Part shown: positions 1 to 8,287 of the stretch, one piece after another
Position numbering within the stretch: the first letter of the stretch is position 1
Layout: each line of letters opens with the position of its first letter
Source of the DNA: Sedimentisphaerales bacterium
Lineage (GTDB): Bacteria; Planctomycetota; Phycisphaerae; Sedimentisphaerales; Anaerobacaceae
Reading direction: 5' to 3'
DNA: 51,953 nucleotides
Assembly: GCA_016927855.1 (NCBI GenBank)
Contig: JAFGLV010000153.1
Span: forward strand, 1 to 51,953
Program-made: the position numbers and the translations under genes
The notes under the pieces: model-generated
What the model was told of the DNA's origin: nothing
The model's database searches: none
Seen by the model: the letters and a program-made list of their open reading frames with translations, nothing else

Positions 1-1
1 C

Positions 2-871
2 AACGCAATGTCTTTGCGTTCATCCATCAATGCCTCCGCGCCCACTGGACCGGCTCATGCGGCCCAGAATTCCTGTGAACGGTTACTCGTGGAGAAGTAC
101 GAACGGATGCGTTCGGCCGATCCCAGCCGGCCGGTCCTGTTGAACCTGGGACAGGGAGTCGCCTGGGACAACTGGTACGGTCGCGGCGTGCGTACCCGCC
201 ATCCGGAAGACTACCCCGAATACGTCAAGGGCTGTGACATCGCGTCATTCGACATCTATCCGGTCACACACCCGAGTCCCGAAGTGTCGGGCCGGCTTGG
301 GTACGTCGCCAAGGGCGTCGAGCGTCTCGTGGCCTGGGCCGGGCCGCAGCGGCCGGTGTGGAACTGCATCGAATGTACGCGCATCAGCCACCCGACCCAG
401 CAGCCGACGCCTCAGCAGGTCCGCTGTGAGGTCTGGATGTCGATCGTCCACGGATCCAAAGGGCTCATCTACTTCGTGCACGAATGGGAGCCGCGGTTCA
501 ACGAGTCGGCCTTGTTGGGCGACCCGGTGCTGCTGGCGGCGGTGACGCGCATCAACCAGCGCATCGGCGCGCTGGCCGGAGTGCTCGGCAGTCCGACCCT
601 TTCCGGCCGGGTCGTCGTGACATCGAGCCCGGCGGACGTTCCCGTCGCAGTGATGGCCAAAGAGCACCAGGGCGCCGTCTACGTCTTTGCGGTCTGCATG
701 GAGCAGCGCAGCACGAAGGCTCAGTTTGCAGTGCGCGGATTGACCGGCGCGCGCTCGGTGACGGTGCTGGACGAGGACCGCATGCTGACCTCACGCGACG
801 GCGCCTTTGACGACGCCTTCGCGCCGTGGGACGTTCACCTGTATCGCATCGCTGGCGCCGCCGGACAGTGA
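2..871 (+). CDS. Probable TIM-barrel glycosidase, C-terminal part (5' end outside window)
   Basis: The frame is open to the left edge of the window, so the gene is cut at its 5' end and the first internal ATG at 8 is probably not its start. The visible ~287 residues look like the last strands of a (beta/alpha)8 glycoside hydrolase followed by a small beta domain. A segment reading DIASFDIYPV resembles a barrel strand, and the segment PVWNCIECTRIS places a Glu where retaining glycosidases carry the nucleophile. It is followed by an EVWMSIVHGSKGLIYF stretch typical of a final barrel strand. The tail is a beta-sandwich-like region. The sugar substrate cannot be told. The gene converges on the beta-helix gene that follows (18 bp between stop codons). 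Family assignment is inference; coding status is well supported by length and protein-like composition. Confidence 0.6.
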   Translation, partial: NAMSLRSSINASAPTGPAHAAQNSCERLLVEKYERMRSADPSRPVLLNLGQGVAWDNWYGRGVRTRHPEDYPEYVKGCDIASFDIYPVTHPSPEVSGRLGYVAKGVERLVAWAGPQRPVWNCIECTRISHPTQQPTPQQVRCEVWMSIVHGSKGLIYFVHEWEPRFNESALLGDPVLLAAVTRINQRIGALAGVLGSPTLSGRVVVTSSPADVPVAVMAKEHQGAVYVFAVCMEQRSTKAQFAVRGLTGARSVTVLDEDRMLTSRDGAFDDAFAPWDVHLYRIAGAAGQ

Positions 872-889
872 CGGCGCGGCGCCGGCATC

Positions 890-3448
890 TTACTTGATGG
901 CCTGGCCTTCCCAGAGCCCTTGCGTGCCCAGATACACGTACGTGACATAGAGCTGGACGCGCCGTCCGTTGACCATGACGTCAGCCAGGAGGTCCTTGAC
1001 GTTGGGACGGTGCCACTGGAACGTCATGGGCATGTAGGCGGCGATGCCGTCGGGGATCAGGTTCAGGTTCTGGAAGACACCGAAGTACTGAAGCTCGAAC
1101 TGCAGCGCGTTGCTGACCCGCGTGAAGTTGGCGCGCGTGCCTCCCAGAGTTACGGAGCCGCTGTAGGCGAAGCTTGCCTGGTCGGCGGGGAAGCCCTGTT
1201 CGGCGCCGACGTAGTCGGCGAAGGTCCCGGTGGCCGGGTCGATGGCGAACGGACCGCGCGGCGTTGACGCGCTGAACGTTCCGCCGACCGCCATCGTCAG
1301 CGCCAGAGCCAGTGACCCATCCGGCGTGGAGATAGTCGCGTAGTGCTGGACGGTCTCCGTCTGCACGTCGAGCGATTGGAACGTGCAGGTCAGATTGGTG
1401 AAATCGACCGCCATTTCCATCTCGCCGTGGCTGGCGAGCAGTTGTACGTCCGGCTTATCGAGCGGGACTTCCTTCCCATCCACCAGGGCCTTGAGCGTCA
1501 TGGCGTACCAGACGTCGTCGGAACCACCGGCAAACTTGTAGGCCACCTGCTTGGGCTGGTTGGGTTGGACGAACGCATACCAGGCGACCCCCAGATAGGC
1601 CCACTCCTTCGGGTACGCTTTGAGCAAGTGGTCCTTCTCATCCTCGCTGATCGTGTAGAAGTGGCGCTGCAGAGAGGCCGACCAGAAGCGATAGACCGGG
1701 AAGGTGCCCAGAGGCTGCTCGCCGGCGGGGTAGACATAGAAGACCGGACCCTCGGGAATCCACATGTCGGCCATCTCTTTGGTGATGGTGTTCTTTTCGG
1801 TCTCGTCGATGGTGTACAAGTGGGTCTTGAGGATCGGCGACCAGAAGCGATAGACCGGCACCAGACCCGGTTCGGTCAGACGGTAGTAGGCGTAGAACGC
1901 CACGTCCTCGTAGCTCCAGACGTCGGGCCACTCGCGCAGGACCCGGTCGCGCTCGGCGCCGCTGATGGTATAGAAGTGCCCCTTCAAGGTGGGCGACCAG
2001 AAGCGGTAGATCGGGCCGAGCCCCTGGTATTCGTACACGCCGAGGTCGACGGCGTTGCCGTAGCGGCGTGGCGAGCCGTCCAGGTCCTGAGCGCCGACGG
2101 CCGGCGCATAGGCGGGATCACCGGCGTCGATGCAAGGCGAATCCGTCGACAGGTGGTAGTCGTCGCGGAACGGGCCAGTGAAGAGGGGATCCTCGTCGAA
2201 ATTGCCCTTGCCCCAGGTCAGGGTGCAGCCGGGATCGGTGTGCGTGCCCGACAGGCCGTATTGGAGATCACAGTATTTGACGGTTGCCTTCGCGAGGTAG
2301 CTGCCTGTTTCGTTGCGCTTGAGGTACAGGCTCGGTCCCGTCACGGCGGTGTTGTTCCAGAGGATGCTCTGACTGAGCAGGGGGTCGGCGTTGTAACTGC
2401 TGGCCATGACGCCGCCGGCACTGGCCTGGTTATTGACGAACGTGCAGTTGAGGAATTGGGGCTTGCTCTCGAACACGTTGGCCACGGCGCCGCCGATGCC
2501 GTTGGCGACGTTGGCGAGGAACAAACAGTTGGTGACCATCGGGGACGAGCGGTGCGTGAACAAGCCGCCGCCGTCGGCAGCCGCGGTGTTGGCCATGAAG
2601 ACGCAGCCGTCGATCTTGCCCTGGGCGTTGATGCCGTGGAAGGCGCCGCCGGAAGCGCTCGAGGAGTTGCCGATGAAAGTGCAGCGCGTGACGTTCAGGT
2701 AGGCCTCCCGGTTGTCGAAGCCGGCGTAGCTGTGCAGGCCGCCGCCGTCCTGGCCGACGTTGTTCTCGAAGACGCAGTCCGTGATGGTCGTGCCGCTCTC
2801 GCGGGTCACGATGCCGTTGCCGATGTTCGATTCGAAGGTGCAGTTGGCGAAGCTGGCGATGGTGTTGCCGCAGTAGACGCCTCCGCCGGTCAGGGCCAAC
2901 GAGTTGCCGTTCGAGAAGGAGCAGCCGCGGAAGTCGGCGGTGCTGTTGACGCAGCAGACGGCGCCGCCCCACCAGAGGGCCTCGTTGTCGGTGAAGGTGC
3001 AGTTGATGACGGTCAGGCGGGCGTCTTTGCACCAGACGCCGCCACCGTGATAGATGGTCTCGCCGTTGACGATCGTCAGACCGGCCAGCGTCAGGTGCAC
3101 ACCGCTGTCTTCCGTGACGACGAAGGCACGGTGGCCCACGCTGTCGGCGGCCTGACAATCGATGACGGTGCCGGCCACGGACGCGGCGTTGTTGGGATCG
3201 GCATTGCGGACCGTGATCGCCTTGCCCGTGACCACGACGTCCCAGTTGCCGTTGCCGGTATAGCGCCCCGGCAGCAGCAAGATCGTGTCACCGGTGGCGG
3301 CGGCATCGACCGCTGCTTGAATCGTATGGAAGTCCGCGACGCCGTCGTCGTCCACGTAATGAGTCGTCGCGGCGCGAACTGGTCCCACCGTTGCCACCAA
3401 AACGAGAGCTACCAGAACCGCACCCTGCGCACACGTCAGTGCCTTCAT
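890..3448 (-). CDS. Secreted right-handed parallel beta-helix protein with three HFYT (DUF5648-like) repeats
   Basis: An 852-residue exported protein. Residues 1-27 form a signal peptide (MKALTCAQGAVLVALVLVA, cleavage near VRA). Residues ~30-470 are short repeats of the pectate-lyase-like parallel beta-helix, opening with the typical HYVDDDGVADFHTIQAAVDA. Residues ~475-640 hold three copies of a ~50-residue repeat with the core VYRFWSP..KGHFYTI. The last ~200 residues form a beta-rich domain shared only with the paralogue at 34713-37433. The ATG at 3448 is chosen over an in-frame TTG at 3454 because GGAGGAGGG lies six bases upstream of it. It may bind or cut polysaccharide, but the beta-helix alone does not show catalysis. 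No sorting signal is visible at the C-terminus, so it may be released or held by the HFYT or C-terminal domains. Confidence 0.85.
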   Translation of the reverse strand: MKALTCAQGAVLVALVLVATVGPVRAATTHYVDDDGVADFHTIQAAVDAAATGDTILLLPGRYTGNGNWDVVVTGKAITVRNADPNNAASVAGTVIDCQAADSVGHRAFVVTEDSGVHLTLAGLTIVNGETIYHGGGVWCKDARLTVINCTFTDNEALWWGGAVCCVNSTADFRGCSFSNGNSLALTGGGVYCGNTIASFANCTFESNIGNGIVTRESGTTITDCVFENNVGQDGGGLHSYAGFDNREAYLNVTRCTFIGNSSSASGGAFHGINAQGKIDGCVFMANTAAADGGGLFTHRSSPMVTNCLFLANVANGIGGAVANVFESKPQFLNCTFVNNQASAGGVMASSYNADPLLSQSILWNNTAVTGPSLYLKRNETGSYLAKATVKYCDLQYGLSGTHTDPGCTLTWGKGNFDEDPLFTGPFRDDYHLSTDSPCIDAGDPAYAPAVGAQDLDGSPRRYGNAVDLGVYEYQGLGPIYRFWSPTLKGHFYTISGAERDRVLREWPDVWSYEDVAFYAYYRLTEPGLVPVYRFWSPILKTHLYTIDETEKNTITKEMADMWIPEGPVFYVYPAGEQPLGTFPVYRFWSASLQRHFYTISEDEKDHLLKAYPKEWAYLGVAWYAFVQPNQPKQVAYKFAGGSDDVWYAMTLKALVDGKEVPLDKPDVQLLASHGEMEMAVDFTNLTCTFQSLDVQTETVQHYATISTPDGSLALALTMAVGGTFSASTPRGPFAIDPATGTFADYVGAEQGFPADQASFAYSGSVTLGGTRANFTRVSNALQFELQYFGVFQNLNLIPDGIAAYMPMTFQWHRPNVKDLLADVMVNGRRVQLYVTYVYLGTQGLWEGQAIK

Positions 3449-3501
3449 CTCCAACCCTCCTCCAAGAGGTCTTCTAAGTTGTATTAAGCTCTCTCACCTA
3501 T

Positions 3502-3532
3502 ATTTTAACACATGCGAAAGAAAGCTGTCCAA
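3502..3532 (-). promoter_or_regulatory. Possible promoter of the beta-helix gene
   Basis: Reading the minus strand, TTGGAC (3532-3527) and TAAAAT (3507-3502) are 19 bases apart, in a short AT-rich stretch of otherwise GC-rich DNA. The start codon lies about 50 bases downstream. The spacer is long, so this is only a candidate. Confidence 0.35.
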
Positions 3533-3849
3533 GGAATTTCCCTATTTCAACCGGCACTTTTGTGGACATCACGGCCCCTGAGACAGGCGCGCGGGCGCGC
3601 GGCGCGCCGGCCGAGGGGAGTCGGACGCGTCCGGTCTGGTTTTGCCTGAAGCGCCGCACCGCCGATGGTCACCGGGCCACATCGGCGATTATCGGCCCGC
3701 CGGTCGCGGGCGAGCGCTCGCGGCCGGAAGCGATCGCACCGATTCTGCACGTCGGGGATCTTGTCGGTGGGATTTTGCCGGGCGTAGCGTCTTTGCCGAT
3801 TGCATCGGCTGTTACGGCATCCGCCGTGAGGCGCAGGGCCGCGCCGCCG
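3533..3849. other. Intergenic region, no gene seen
   Basis: This stretch lies upstream of the beta-helix gene and downstream of mgtE, both on the minus strand. It contains a very GC-rich self-complementary block at 3586-3608 built from GCGCGC units, which could fold and act as a transcript end for mgtE although no T-run follows. I found no convincing reading frame or RNA gene in the rest. Confidence 0.4.
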
Positions 3850-5223
3850 TCACGAAGCCAGCACGACCGCCAGCGTCATGTAGATCGCGACGCTGATCGA
3901 ATCGTTGGCGGTGGTCACCAGCGGTCCCGAGCTGATGGCCGGATCGATACCGATCTTACGGAACAGGAAGGGCAGAAGCAGCCCCAGCGTCGTCGCCACC
4001 ATAATGGCCGCGAACATCGCCGTCCCAAAAGCGACGACGAGCCGAATCGGTTGGATGGCGGCCTCCGGCGCATCGATGGTCACCAGGATGCTGCCTGCCA
4101 CCGTTCCCAGCAGCGCACAACTGAGCGCCACTAGCAGTGCGATGCGAACTTCGCGTGAAAAGACCGTCGTGAACTTCAGCGCCGCCAGGTGACCTGTCGC
4201 CAGGCCGGAGACGACGATGGTCGATGTCTGCAATCCCGCGTTGCCGCTCATTGCCGCGATCATCGGCACGAAGGCGACTGCCGCGCCAACGACGGCGGGA
4301 TTGAATGCGCGGAACGCAATGATCACCACCGCCGTGACGCCGGTCCCGATCAGGCACGGCAGCAGCCAGGTCATGCGAATCCGCGCGGCGCGGAGCGCCG
4401 AGAAGGTATCCAGTTCGTCCGGGTCCGTACCGGCCATCGTGTACAGGTCTTCCGCCGCCTCCTCTTCCGCGACCTCGATCACGCGGTCGGCGGTGATGCG
4501 TCCGGCCAGCTTGTGGTTCTCGTCCAGGACCGGCACCACGATCAGGTCGTTCTTGCTGAAGATGTTGCGGACCTCCTCCTGATCCATGTCGGTGGTGACG
4601 TAGATCGTGTCGTGGTCCACCAGTTCGCCGATCCGTGTCTGCTCCGGCCGCGTCAGCAGCAGCCTCAGCCGCACGTCGCCCACGAATCGACCGTCGTGAT
4701 CGACCACGTAGACCGAGTAAAAATCCTCCTCGATCTCCGCCTCGCGAATCCTGGCGACCGCCTCCGCGATGGTCGCGTCCTCTGGCACGCTGATGACCAG
4801 CGGGTCCATGATGCCGCCGGCCGAGTCCTCCGAGTACCGCATCAGCTTGTGGATTTGCAGGCGGTCCCGCAACGCCAGAGCCTTGAGGGTCTTCTCCGCG
4901 GCCTCGTCGGGCATCTCCGCCAGCAGGTCGGCCGCGTCGTCGTGGTCCAGCTCGGAGATGATCCGCTGCGTCTCTTCAGCCGTCAGCAGATCGAACAGGC
5001 ACTCGCGCGTCGCTTCGTTGACCTTCTCGAGCACCTCGGCCGCCACCGGCGTCTCCAGCACGTCGAAGATCAGCCGGCGCTGCTCGTCGTCCACCAGCTC
5101 GACCACTTCCGCGATGTCACTCGGCCGCCAGTCGTACAGCAGCTCGTGCAGCAGAGGCTTGTTCTCGGCCTCCAGCAGCGGCTCGATCTCACGCAGCAGT
5201 TGTTCTTGTTCGTCCGGCAACAC
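3850..5223 (-). CDS. mgtE: Magnesium transporter MgtE
   Basis: A 457-residue inner-membrane Mg2+ channel/transporter of normal family length. The order of parts is the standard one: MgtE_N superhelical domain (~20-125) with the DHDDAADLLAEMPDEAAEKTL signature, a pair of CBS domains (~130-255) opening with SAGGIMDP, a plug helix, then five membrane segments (~285-457). The pore region keeps PMIAAMSGNAGLQTSTI and the last helix keeps DPAISSGPLVTTANDSIS, both diagnostic of the family. The start is a GTG with AGAGGA nine bases upstream. In known homologues the cytoplasmic domains sense Mg2+ and close the pore; that is family knowledge, not seen here. No Mg2+-sensing riboswitch was recognised upstream. 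The gene stands alone. Confidence 0.95.
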   Translation of the reverse strand: MLPDEQEQLLREIEPLLEAENKPLLHELLYDWRPSDIAEVVELVDDEQRRLIFDVLETPVAAEVLEKVNEATRECLFDLLTAEETQRIISELDHDDAADLLAEMPDEAAEKTLKALALRDRLQIHKLMRYSEDSAGGIMDPLVISVPEDATIAEAVARIREAEIEEDFYSVYVVDHDGRFVGDVRLRLLLTRPEQTRIGELVDHDTIYVTTDMDQEEVRNIFSKNDLIVVPVLDENHKLAGRITADRVIEVAEEEAAEDLYTMAGTDPDELDTFSALRAARIRMTWLLPCLIGTGVTAVVIIAFRAFNPAVVGAAVAFVPMIAAMSGNAGLQTSTIVVSGLATGHLAALKFTTVFSREVRIALLVALSCALLGTVAGSILVTIDAPEAAIQPIRLVVAFGTAMFAAIMVATTLGLLLPFLFRKIGIDPAISSGPLVTTANDSISVAIYMTLAVVLAS

Positions 5224-5341
5224 CAGGCGCGATCCTCTGATTCGTTACTCGTTGCCCACCTCCCGAGCCAACATAATCGAACCCCCCACCGCCAGCAATC
5301 CTTTTGTCGCCCGATTTCGGTGCCACCGCCCGGACGGCAAT

Positions 5342-5365
5342 CGTAGGGTGGGTCCTTGACCCACG
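5342..5365. repeat. Short palindromic intergenic repeat (CGTAGGGTGGG type)
   Basis: CGTAGGGTGGGT and its near-complement ACCCACG face each other around CCTTG. The same CGTAGG...CCTACG style of element recurs at 7628, 7738 and 15634, always between genes. Confidence 0.5.
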
Positions 5366-5382
5366 CGTGCCCCGTACGAATC

Positions 5383-5580
5383 TCACGCAGAGGCGCGGGG
5401 ACCGCGGAACCGAAGGCTCGCGCCGCTGTCGAGCGGGCTGATTCGTCCGTGGAGCGCCGTCATCGCACGCGGCGCGTGCCCCTCCCTGCCGGGAGGCCGT
5501 CCGGCGGCCGGCTGGGCTCCCGAAGCACGCTTCGTCCGCCCAGCCACCCTTGGACTTGGATGACGGCTTGGTCTGGCAAC
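5383..5580 (+). repeat. Dispersed ~190 bp repeat, copy A
   Basis: It starts TCACGCAGAGGCGCGG and ends GGATGACGGCTTGGT. It matches 8058-8241 in the same orientation over its whole length with substitutions and one ~14 bp length difference in the middle. It encodes no protein consistent with both copies. Together the two copies bracket the low-GC two-gene island. A third, partial copy lies inverted at 8288-8334. Confidence 0.7.
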
Positions 5581-5955
5581 GGAGGACGTAGTCCCTTCGA
5601 GGATGCGATGGGGTCCCCCTGATGGACCGCGAACGTGCGCCGCGATTCGCTGCCGCTCGCCGCTCGCCGCCTTGGCAAACTTGACACTTGCCCCTTCTCC
5701 CCCACTTGAATCTTGACACTGTCGCCCGCCGGCGGCACAATTGCCACCAGAGGTGGGCGTGTGATGATGTTTTGGCAGAAGCGAGGCCCGGCCCACCGGG
5801 ATGGCTGTAATGTGCTGAGGCTGACAGGAACGCGACGGCTGTGAATGGGCGAAGAGTGATGGATAACGGAGACGCGGGAAGGTGGCAATTGCCGGCGGGC
5901 TCCTTTGTGCAAAGGTGAATCGAGGAGCGGTGTGCGGCGTACACCCTACGGCACT
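5581..5955. other. Intergenic leader region of the island
   Basis: Non-coding as far as I can see. It contains two TTGACACT boxes about 30 bases apart (near 5679 and 5713) and runs up to the first island gene. Apart from the candidate promoter listed separately I see no feature here. Confidence 0.4.
5713..5741 (+). promoter_or_regulatory. Candidate sigma-70 type promoter before the island genes
   Basis: A perfect TTGACA at 5713 is followed after 17 bases by CACAAT at 5736. It points towards the DUF6602-like gene about 215 bases downstream, giving a long leader. Confidence 0.45.
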
Positions 5956-6741
5956 ATGAGTTGGACGTTGATTACGAAGTCGGCGACCTCAATGGTGAGA
6001 GATCTTGTTGAGCAAGCAGAGAACTTACGCCATCTGCGAAAGAACGGTAGGTTGCATCAGGGCGAACTCAAAGAGCTCTTCGTGGAGCGAGTCCTCAGGA
6101 GATTCTTACCGACGCAACTCAATATCGGCACTGGGATAGTTGTCAATACGAAGGGGTCGGTAAGCCTCCAGACTGATATCGTCATTTACGATAACCGCAT
6201 TCTTCCGCCATTCATACAGGAACAGCATCTCGGCATCTATCCAGTGGAGAGCGTTATTGGTGCCATTGAAGTCAAGACCACGCTCACCGAGGGACGGCTG
6301 GCCAAAGTTAGCGAGGCAACCGCCAAGCTGAACCAAGTCCTCCAGGAGGAGATTGCCTCTCTTGAGGAGAAGTATAACAGACCGGGGAGGAGAGATGTCA
6401 CGTTCCCGCTTGAAGCGCCTATCTGCGGAGTCTTTGCCTTCGGCGTGGCGGGCATGAGTTGGCTCTCTCATGAGGGAGGTGACGCAAGCAGACTGGCCGC
6501 CTTCCCCGTCAATCTGTTTACCATCTGTGTGCCTGGCAAGTTCTGTTGGGCGAATGTGGGTGGAAGAGGGTGGAGCCCGGGAACGGGGCAGTTCGAACCG
6601 GGATCACAACGGTACAACTACGCAGAAGTGGCACGGTTTATAGCATTGTTCGTTGATAACGCCAGGACTAAAGCCGAGCAACGGTTCCGGCTTCTCGTCT
6701 CACGACATGTCGACTTGACGACCATGTACATACGCGAATAG
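5956..6741 (+). CDS. DUF6602-like protein, predicted PD-(D/E)XK nuclease fold
   Basis: A 261-residue cytoplasmic protein with no signal peptide or membrane segment. After a helical N-terminus (ENLRHLRKNGRLHQGELKEL) comes QTDIVIYDNRILPP and then VIGAIEVKTTL. The spaced Asp and the ExK resemble the D...(D/E)XK metal site of restriction-endonuclease-like folds, and the motif order fits the DUF6602 family as I remember it. The ATG at 5956 is preferred; an in-frame GTG at 5932 with AGGAG just upstream is the alternative. Base composition is near 50% GC, well below the neighbouring genes, which suggests transfer. The DUF5677-like gene follows on the same strand after a palindromic element. DNA cleavage, substrate and any defence role are inference. 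Confidence 0.65.
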   Translation: MSWTLITKSATSMVRDLVEQAENLRHLRKNGRLHQGELKELFVERVLRRFLPTQLNIGTGIVVNTKGSVSLQTDIVIYDNRILPPFIQEQHLGIYPVESVIGAIEVKTTLTEGRLAKVSEATAKLNQVLQEEIASLEEKYNRPGRRDVTFPLEAPICGVFAFGVAGMSWLSHEGGDASRLAAFPVNLFTICVPGKFCWANVGGRGWSPGTGQFEPGSQRYNYAEVARFIALFVDNARTKAEQRFRLLVSRHVDLTTMYIRE

Positions 6742-6755
6742 TCACGTGAGATGGG

Positions 6756-6815
6756 GGGGCGGACAGCCACCTATTAAATGGTGCGACATTGTCCATAAAT
6801 AGGTGACCGTCCCTG
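6756..6815. repeat. REP-like palindromic element
   Basis: Two arms, CACCTATTAAATGG and CCATAAATAGGTG, are separated by about 12 bases, and the outer flanks GGGCGGACAGC and GACCGTCCC extend the pairing. The style (GGGAC...CACCTATT) resembles repeats moved by REP-associated Y1 transposases; none is encoded in the window. It lies between the two island genes and could form a hairpin in their transcript. Confidence 0.6.
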
Positions 6816-6895
6816 CTTGGTCTGGGGCCGGCGGTCGTTCAGACGACGGCGTACACGTTCTTCAAGAGCATGATACAGGGAAGACAGGAACTACC

Positions 6896-7615
6896 ATGGC
6901 GGACCTACTAGACAAGGCAACGGAAAAATTCCAGCGTTCCTGCGCCCACTTGGTGAAGTTTCTTGATGATTGGATAGACAAGATTGCGGACAGGTGTGCC
7001 CAGGATGAGCAGCGAAGAGCAGCCTTCTTCATCTGGAGTCGTTACACGATGTCAATACGGACACTCCAACGGATCTGCGATCCTCATCTTATGCCCGACA
7101 TCTACCTGATTGGAAGAGCCTGCATTGAGTTCGATGCGTCTCTTAAGGCCGTCATAGACGACCTTAAGCAAGCGCACAAGTACGTCCAGTTCGAGGATGC
7201 TGCGGCTGCCTATCTTGGCAGACTCTTCAAGCAACATGGCTACACAGACGATCTCGGCGCAATGCAATCCAGGCTTAAGGAGGCTTTTGGTCCTGACTGG
7301 GAAAAGAGCGCAAGAGCAAAGTGGTGTAACATAAGCGAGATCATAGTCCGGTACGCTGGACCGGAAGAGAGAATAGGGTATGCCTGGTGGTCGCACTTTG
7401 CCCATGGCTCGGTAGTCGCCATCGAGTCCTTACGAGGCATAGTCCCTACGCAGCGGAGACTCGACCAGGCCATGGGACTCATCTACAATTCATATCTGAT
7501 GTCTACAAGCGACTTTGTGGACTTCATGTGGGGCCATATGGTGACTGCTGACAGCGAGCGATGCAAGAAGGATTTTGAGACTGTTATGGCGTCCAACATC
7601 TGGGGGGCGCATTAA
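6896..7615 (+). CDS. DUF5677-like all-helical protein
   Basis: A 239-residue predicted cytoplasmic protein, almost all helical. The helix YLIGRACIEFDASLKAV and the later YAWWSHFAHGSVVAIESL match the general layout of DUF5677 proteins, in which an (R)xxxE helix is followed by an aromatic-rich helix ending in HG; this is recall, not a search. The ATG at 6896 has AGGAA six bases upstream. GC content is as low as in the DUF6602-like gene before it, and the 155-base gap holds a REP-like palindrome. The two genes probably travelled together. The function is unknown. HEPN-like RNase activity has been discussed for helical proteins of this sort, but I see no clear Rx4-6H motif. Confidence 0.6.
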   Translation: MADLLDKATEKFQRSCAHLVKFLDDWIDKIADRCAQDEQRRAAFFIWSRYTMSIRTLQRICDPHLMPDIYLIGRACIEFDASLKAVIDDLKQAHKYVQFEDAAAAYLGRLFKQHGYTDDLGAMQSRLKEAFGPDWEKSARAKWCNISEIIVRYAGPEERIGYAWWSHFAHGSVVAIESLRGIVPTQRRLDQAMGLIYNSYLMSTSDFVDFMWGHMVTADSERCKKDFETVMASNIWGAH

Positions 7616-7627
7616 CATGCGAAGTGC

Positions 7628-7654
7628 CGTAGGATGGGCAACTCGTTGCCCATG
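7628..7654 (+). repeat. 27-base inverted repeat, left arm
   Basis: This arm (CGTAGGATGGGC at the outer end) is perfectly complementary to 7738-7764. The arm is itself palindromic around GGGCAAC-TC-GTTGCCC. It sits 13 bases after the DUF5677-like stop codon, so it may also act as a transcript end. Confidence 0.75.
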
Positions 7655-7737
7655 CTGATCTTGTGTACGGATGTTCAGGTAGAGAGATATTCGCGATTAC
7701 GTCAGACGGAAATCACACAGCCAGGACAAAGAAACCG

Positions 7738-7764
7738 CATGGGCAACGAGTTGCCCATCCTACG
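7738..7764 (-). repeat. 27-base inverted repeat, right arm
   Basis: Perfect complement of 7628-7654. The 83 bases between the arms carry no reading frame. The acyltransferase gene relic begins directly after this arm, so the arm marks the junction of the island with older sequence. Confidence 0.75.
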
Positions 7765-7767
7765 CGC

Positions 7768-7827
7768 TTGATTTCTTTGTTTGTTCTGCTTCTCCACTGC
7801 CGCAAGAAGATCTTCATCAAGATATGA
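7768..7827 (+). pseudogene. 3' relic of a NagX/HGSNAT-type acyltransferase gene
   Basis: The last ~19 codons before a TGA at 7825-7827 end in RKKIFIKI, against RKKIYIKI at the C-terminus of the intact acyltransferase at 23032-24153. DNA similarity continues past both stop codons (GAGAACATC...CGGGATGAC...) into the same 58-base repeat. Everything upstream of the relic has been lost; the 27-base repeat arm abuts it. It is the remains of a second gene copy, not a functional gene. Confidence 0.75.
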
Positions 7828-7857
7828 GAACATCTAACGGGATGACCGATGTGTTGT

Positions 7858-7915
7858 GTAGAGACAGGCCCCTGTGCCTGCTCCGGGCAACCACAGGGGG
7901 TTGCCCCTCCGAATT
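7858..7915 (+). repeat. 58-base dispersed repeat, copy 1 (diverged)
   Basis: Starts GTAGAGACAGGC and includes GGGCAACCACAGGGGG. It is a diverged copy of 47341-47398 and of the complement of 22944-23001. It follows the acyltransferase relic exactly as copy 2 follows the intact acyltransferase gene. Confidence 0.75.
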
Positions 7916-8057
7916 CCGGTGACGCCTTACTTATTTCGGTCTCGGATCGAGCATGGAGATTCTGTCGCCCCGGGTGGGGCTTGTGGGTTCCTTGGATATC
8001 GCTCTCCCACCGTTGAAACGGCGGGCTATTCTCATGTGTCCCTGCGGGACAAGATAC
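7916..8057. repeat. Intergenic hairpin cluster
   Basis: Contains GCCCCGGGTGGGGC, then CCACCGTTGAAACGGCGGG, then GTCCCTGCGGGAC, three consecutive short hairpins. I know this type from intergenic regions of planctomycete genomes. No gene is visible. Confidence 0.45.
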
Positions 8058-8241
8058 TCACGCAGAGGCGCGGAGAGTGCGGGACCGAAGGCTCACGCCG
8101 GATCGAGCGGGCTGACTCATGCGTGGGGCGCCGTCATTGCACGCTGCGCGTGTACCTCCCTGTCGAGAGGCCGGCCGGGCTCCCGAAGCAAGCTTCGTCC
8201 GCCAAGCCGACCTTGGACTTGGATGACGGCTTGGTTTAGCA
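8058..8241 (+). repeat. Dispersed ~190 bp repeat, copy B
   Basis: Direct repeat of 5383-5580 (see there). Shared blocks include CGCAGAGGCGCGG, GAGCGGGCTGA, GGGCTCCCGAAGCA and TTGGACTTGGATGACGGC. Confidence 0.7.
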
Positions 8242-8287
8242 GCGAATGGGGTAGTCTCACGTGAGGACTGAGCGGATGAGATCAACA

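Noticed and set aside
1343..3487. 714-codon open frame on the + strand
   Set aside because: It is antisense to the beta-helix gene, has no ribosome site or signal, and its product is a Val/Asp/Gly/Arg mix typical of the complement of a GC-rich gene.
4189..5346. 385-codon open frame on the + strand
   Set aside because: Antisense to mgtE; His/Gln/Arg-rich composition typical of a complement frame.
5224..5400. Mg2+ riboswitch upstream of mgtE
   Set aside because: No M-box or ykoK-type conserved segments seen in the ~180 bases before the start.
6585..6610. tRNA-like GTTCGAACC arm
   Set aside because: It lies inside the DUF6602-like coding sequence and no acceptor or anticodon arms can be formed around it.
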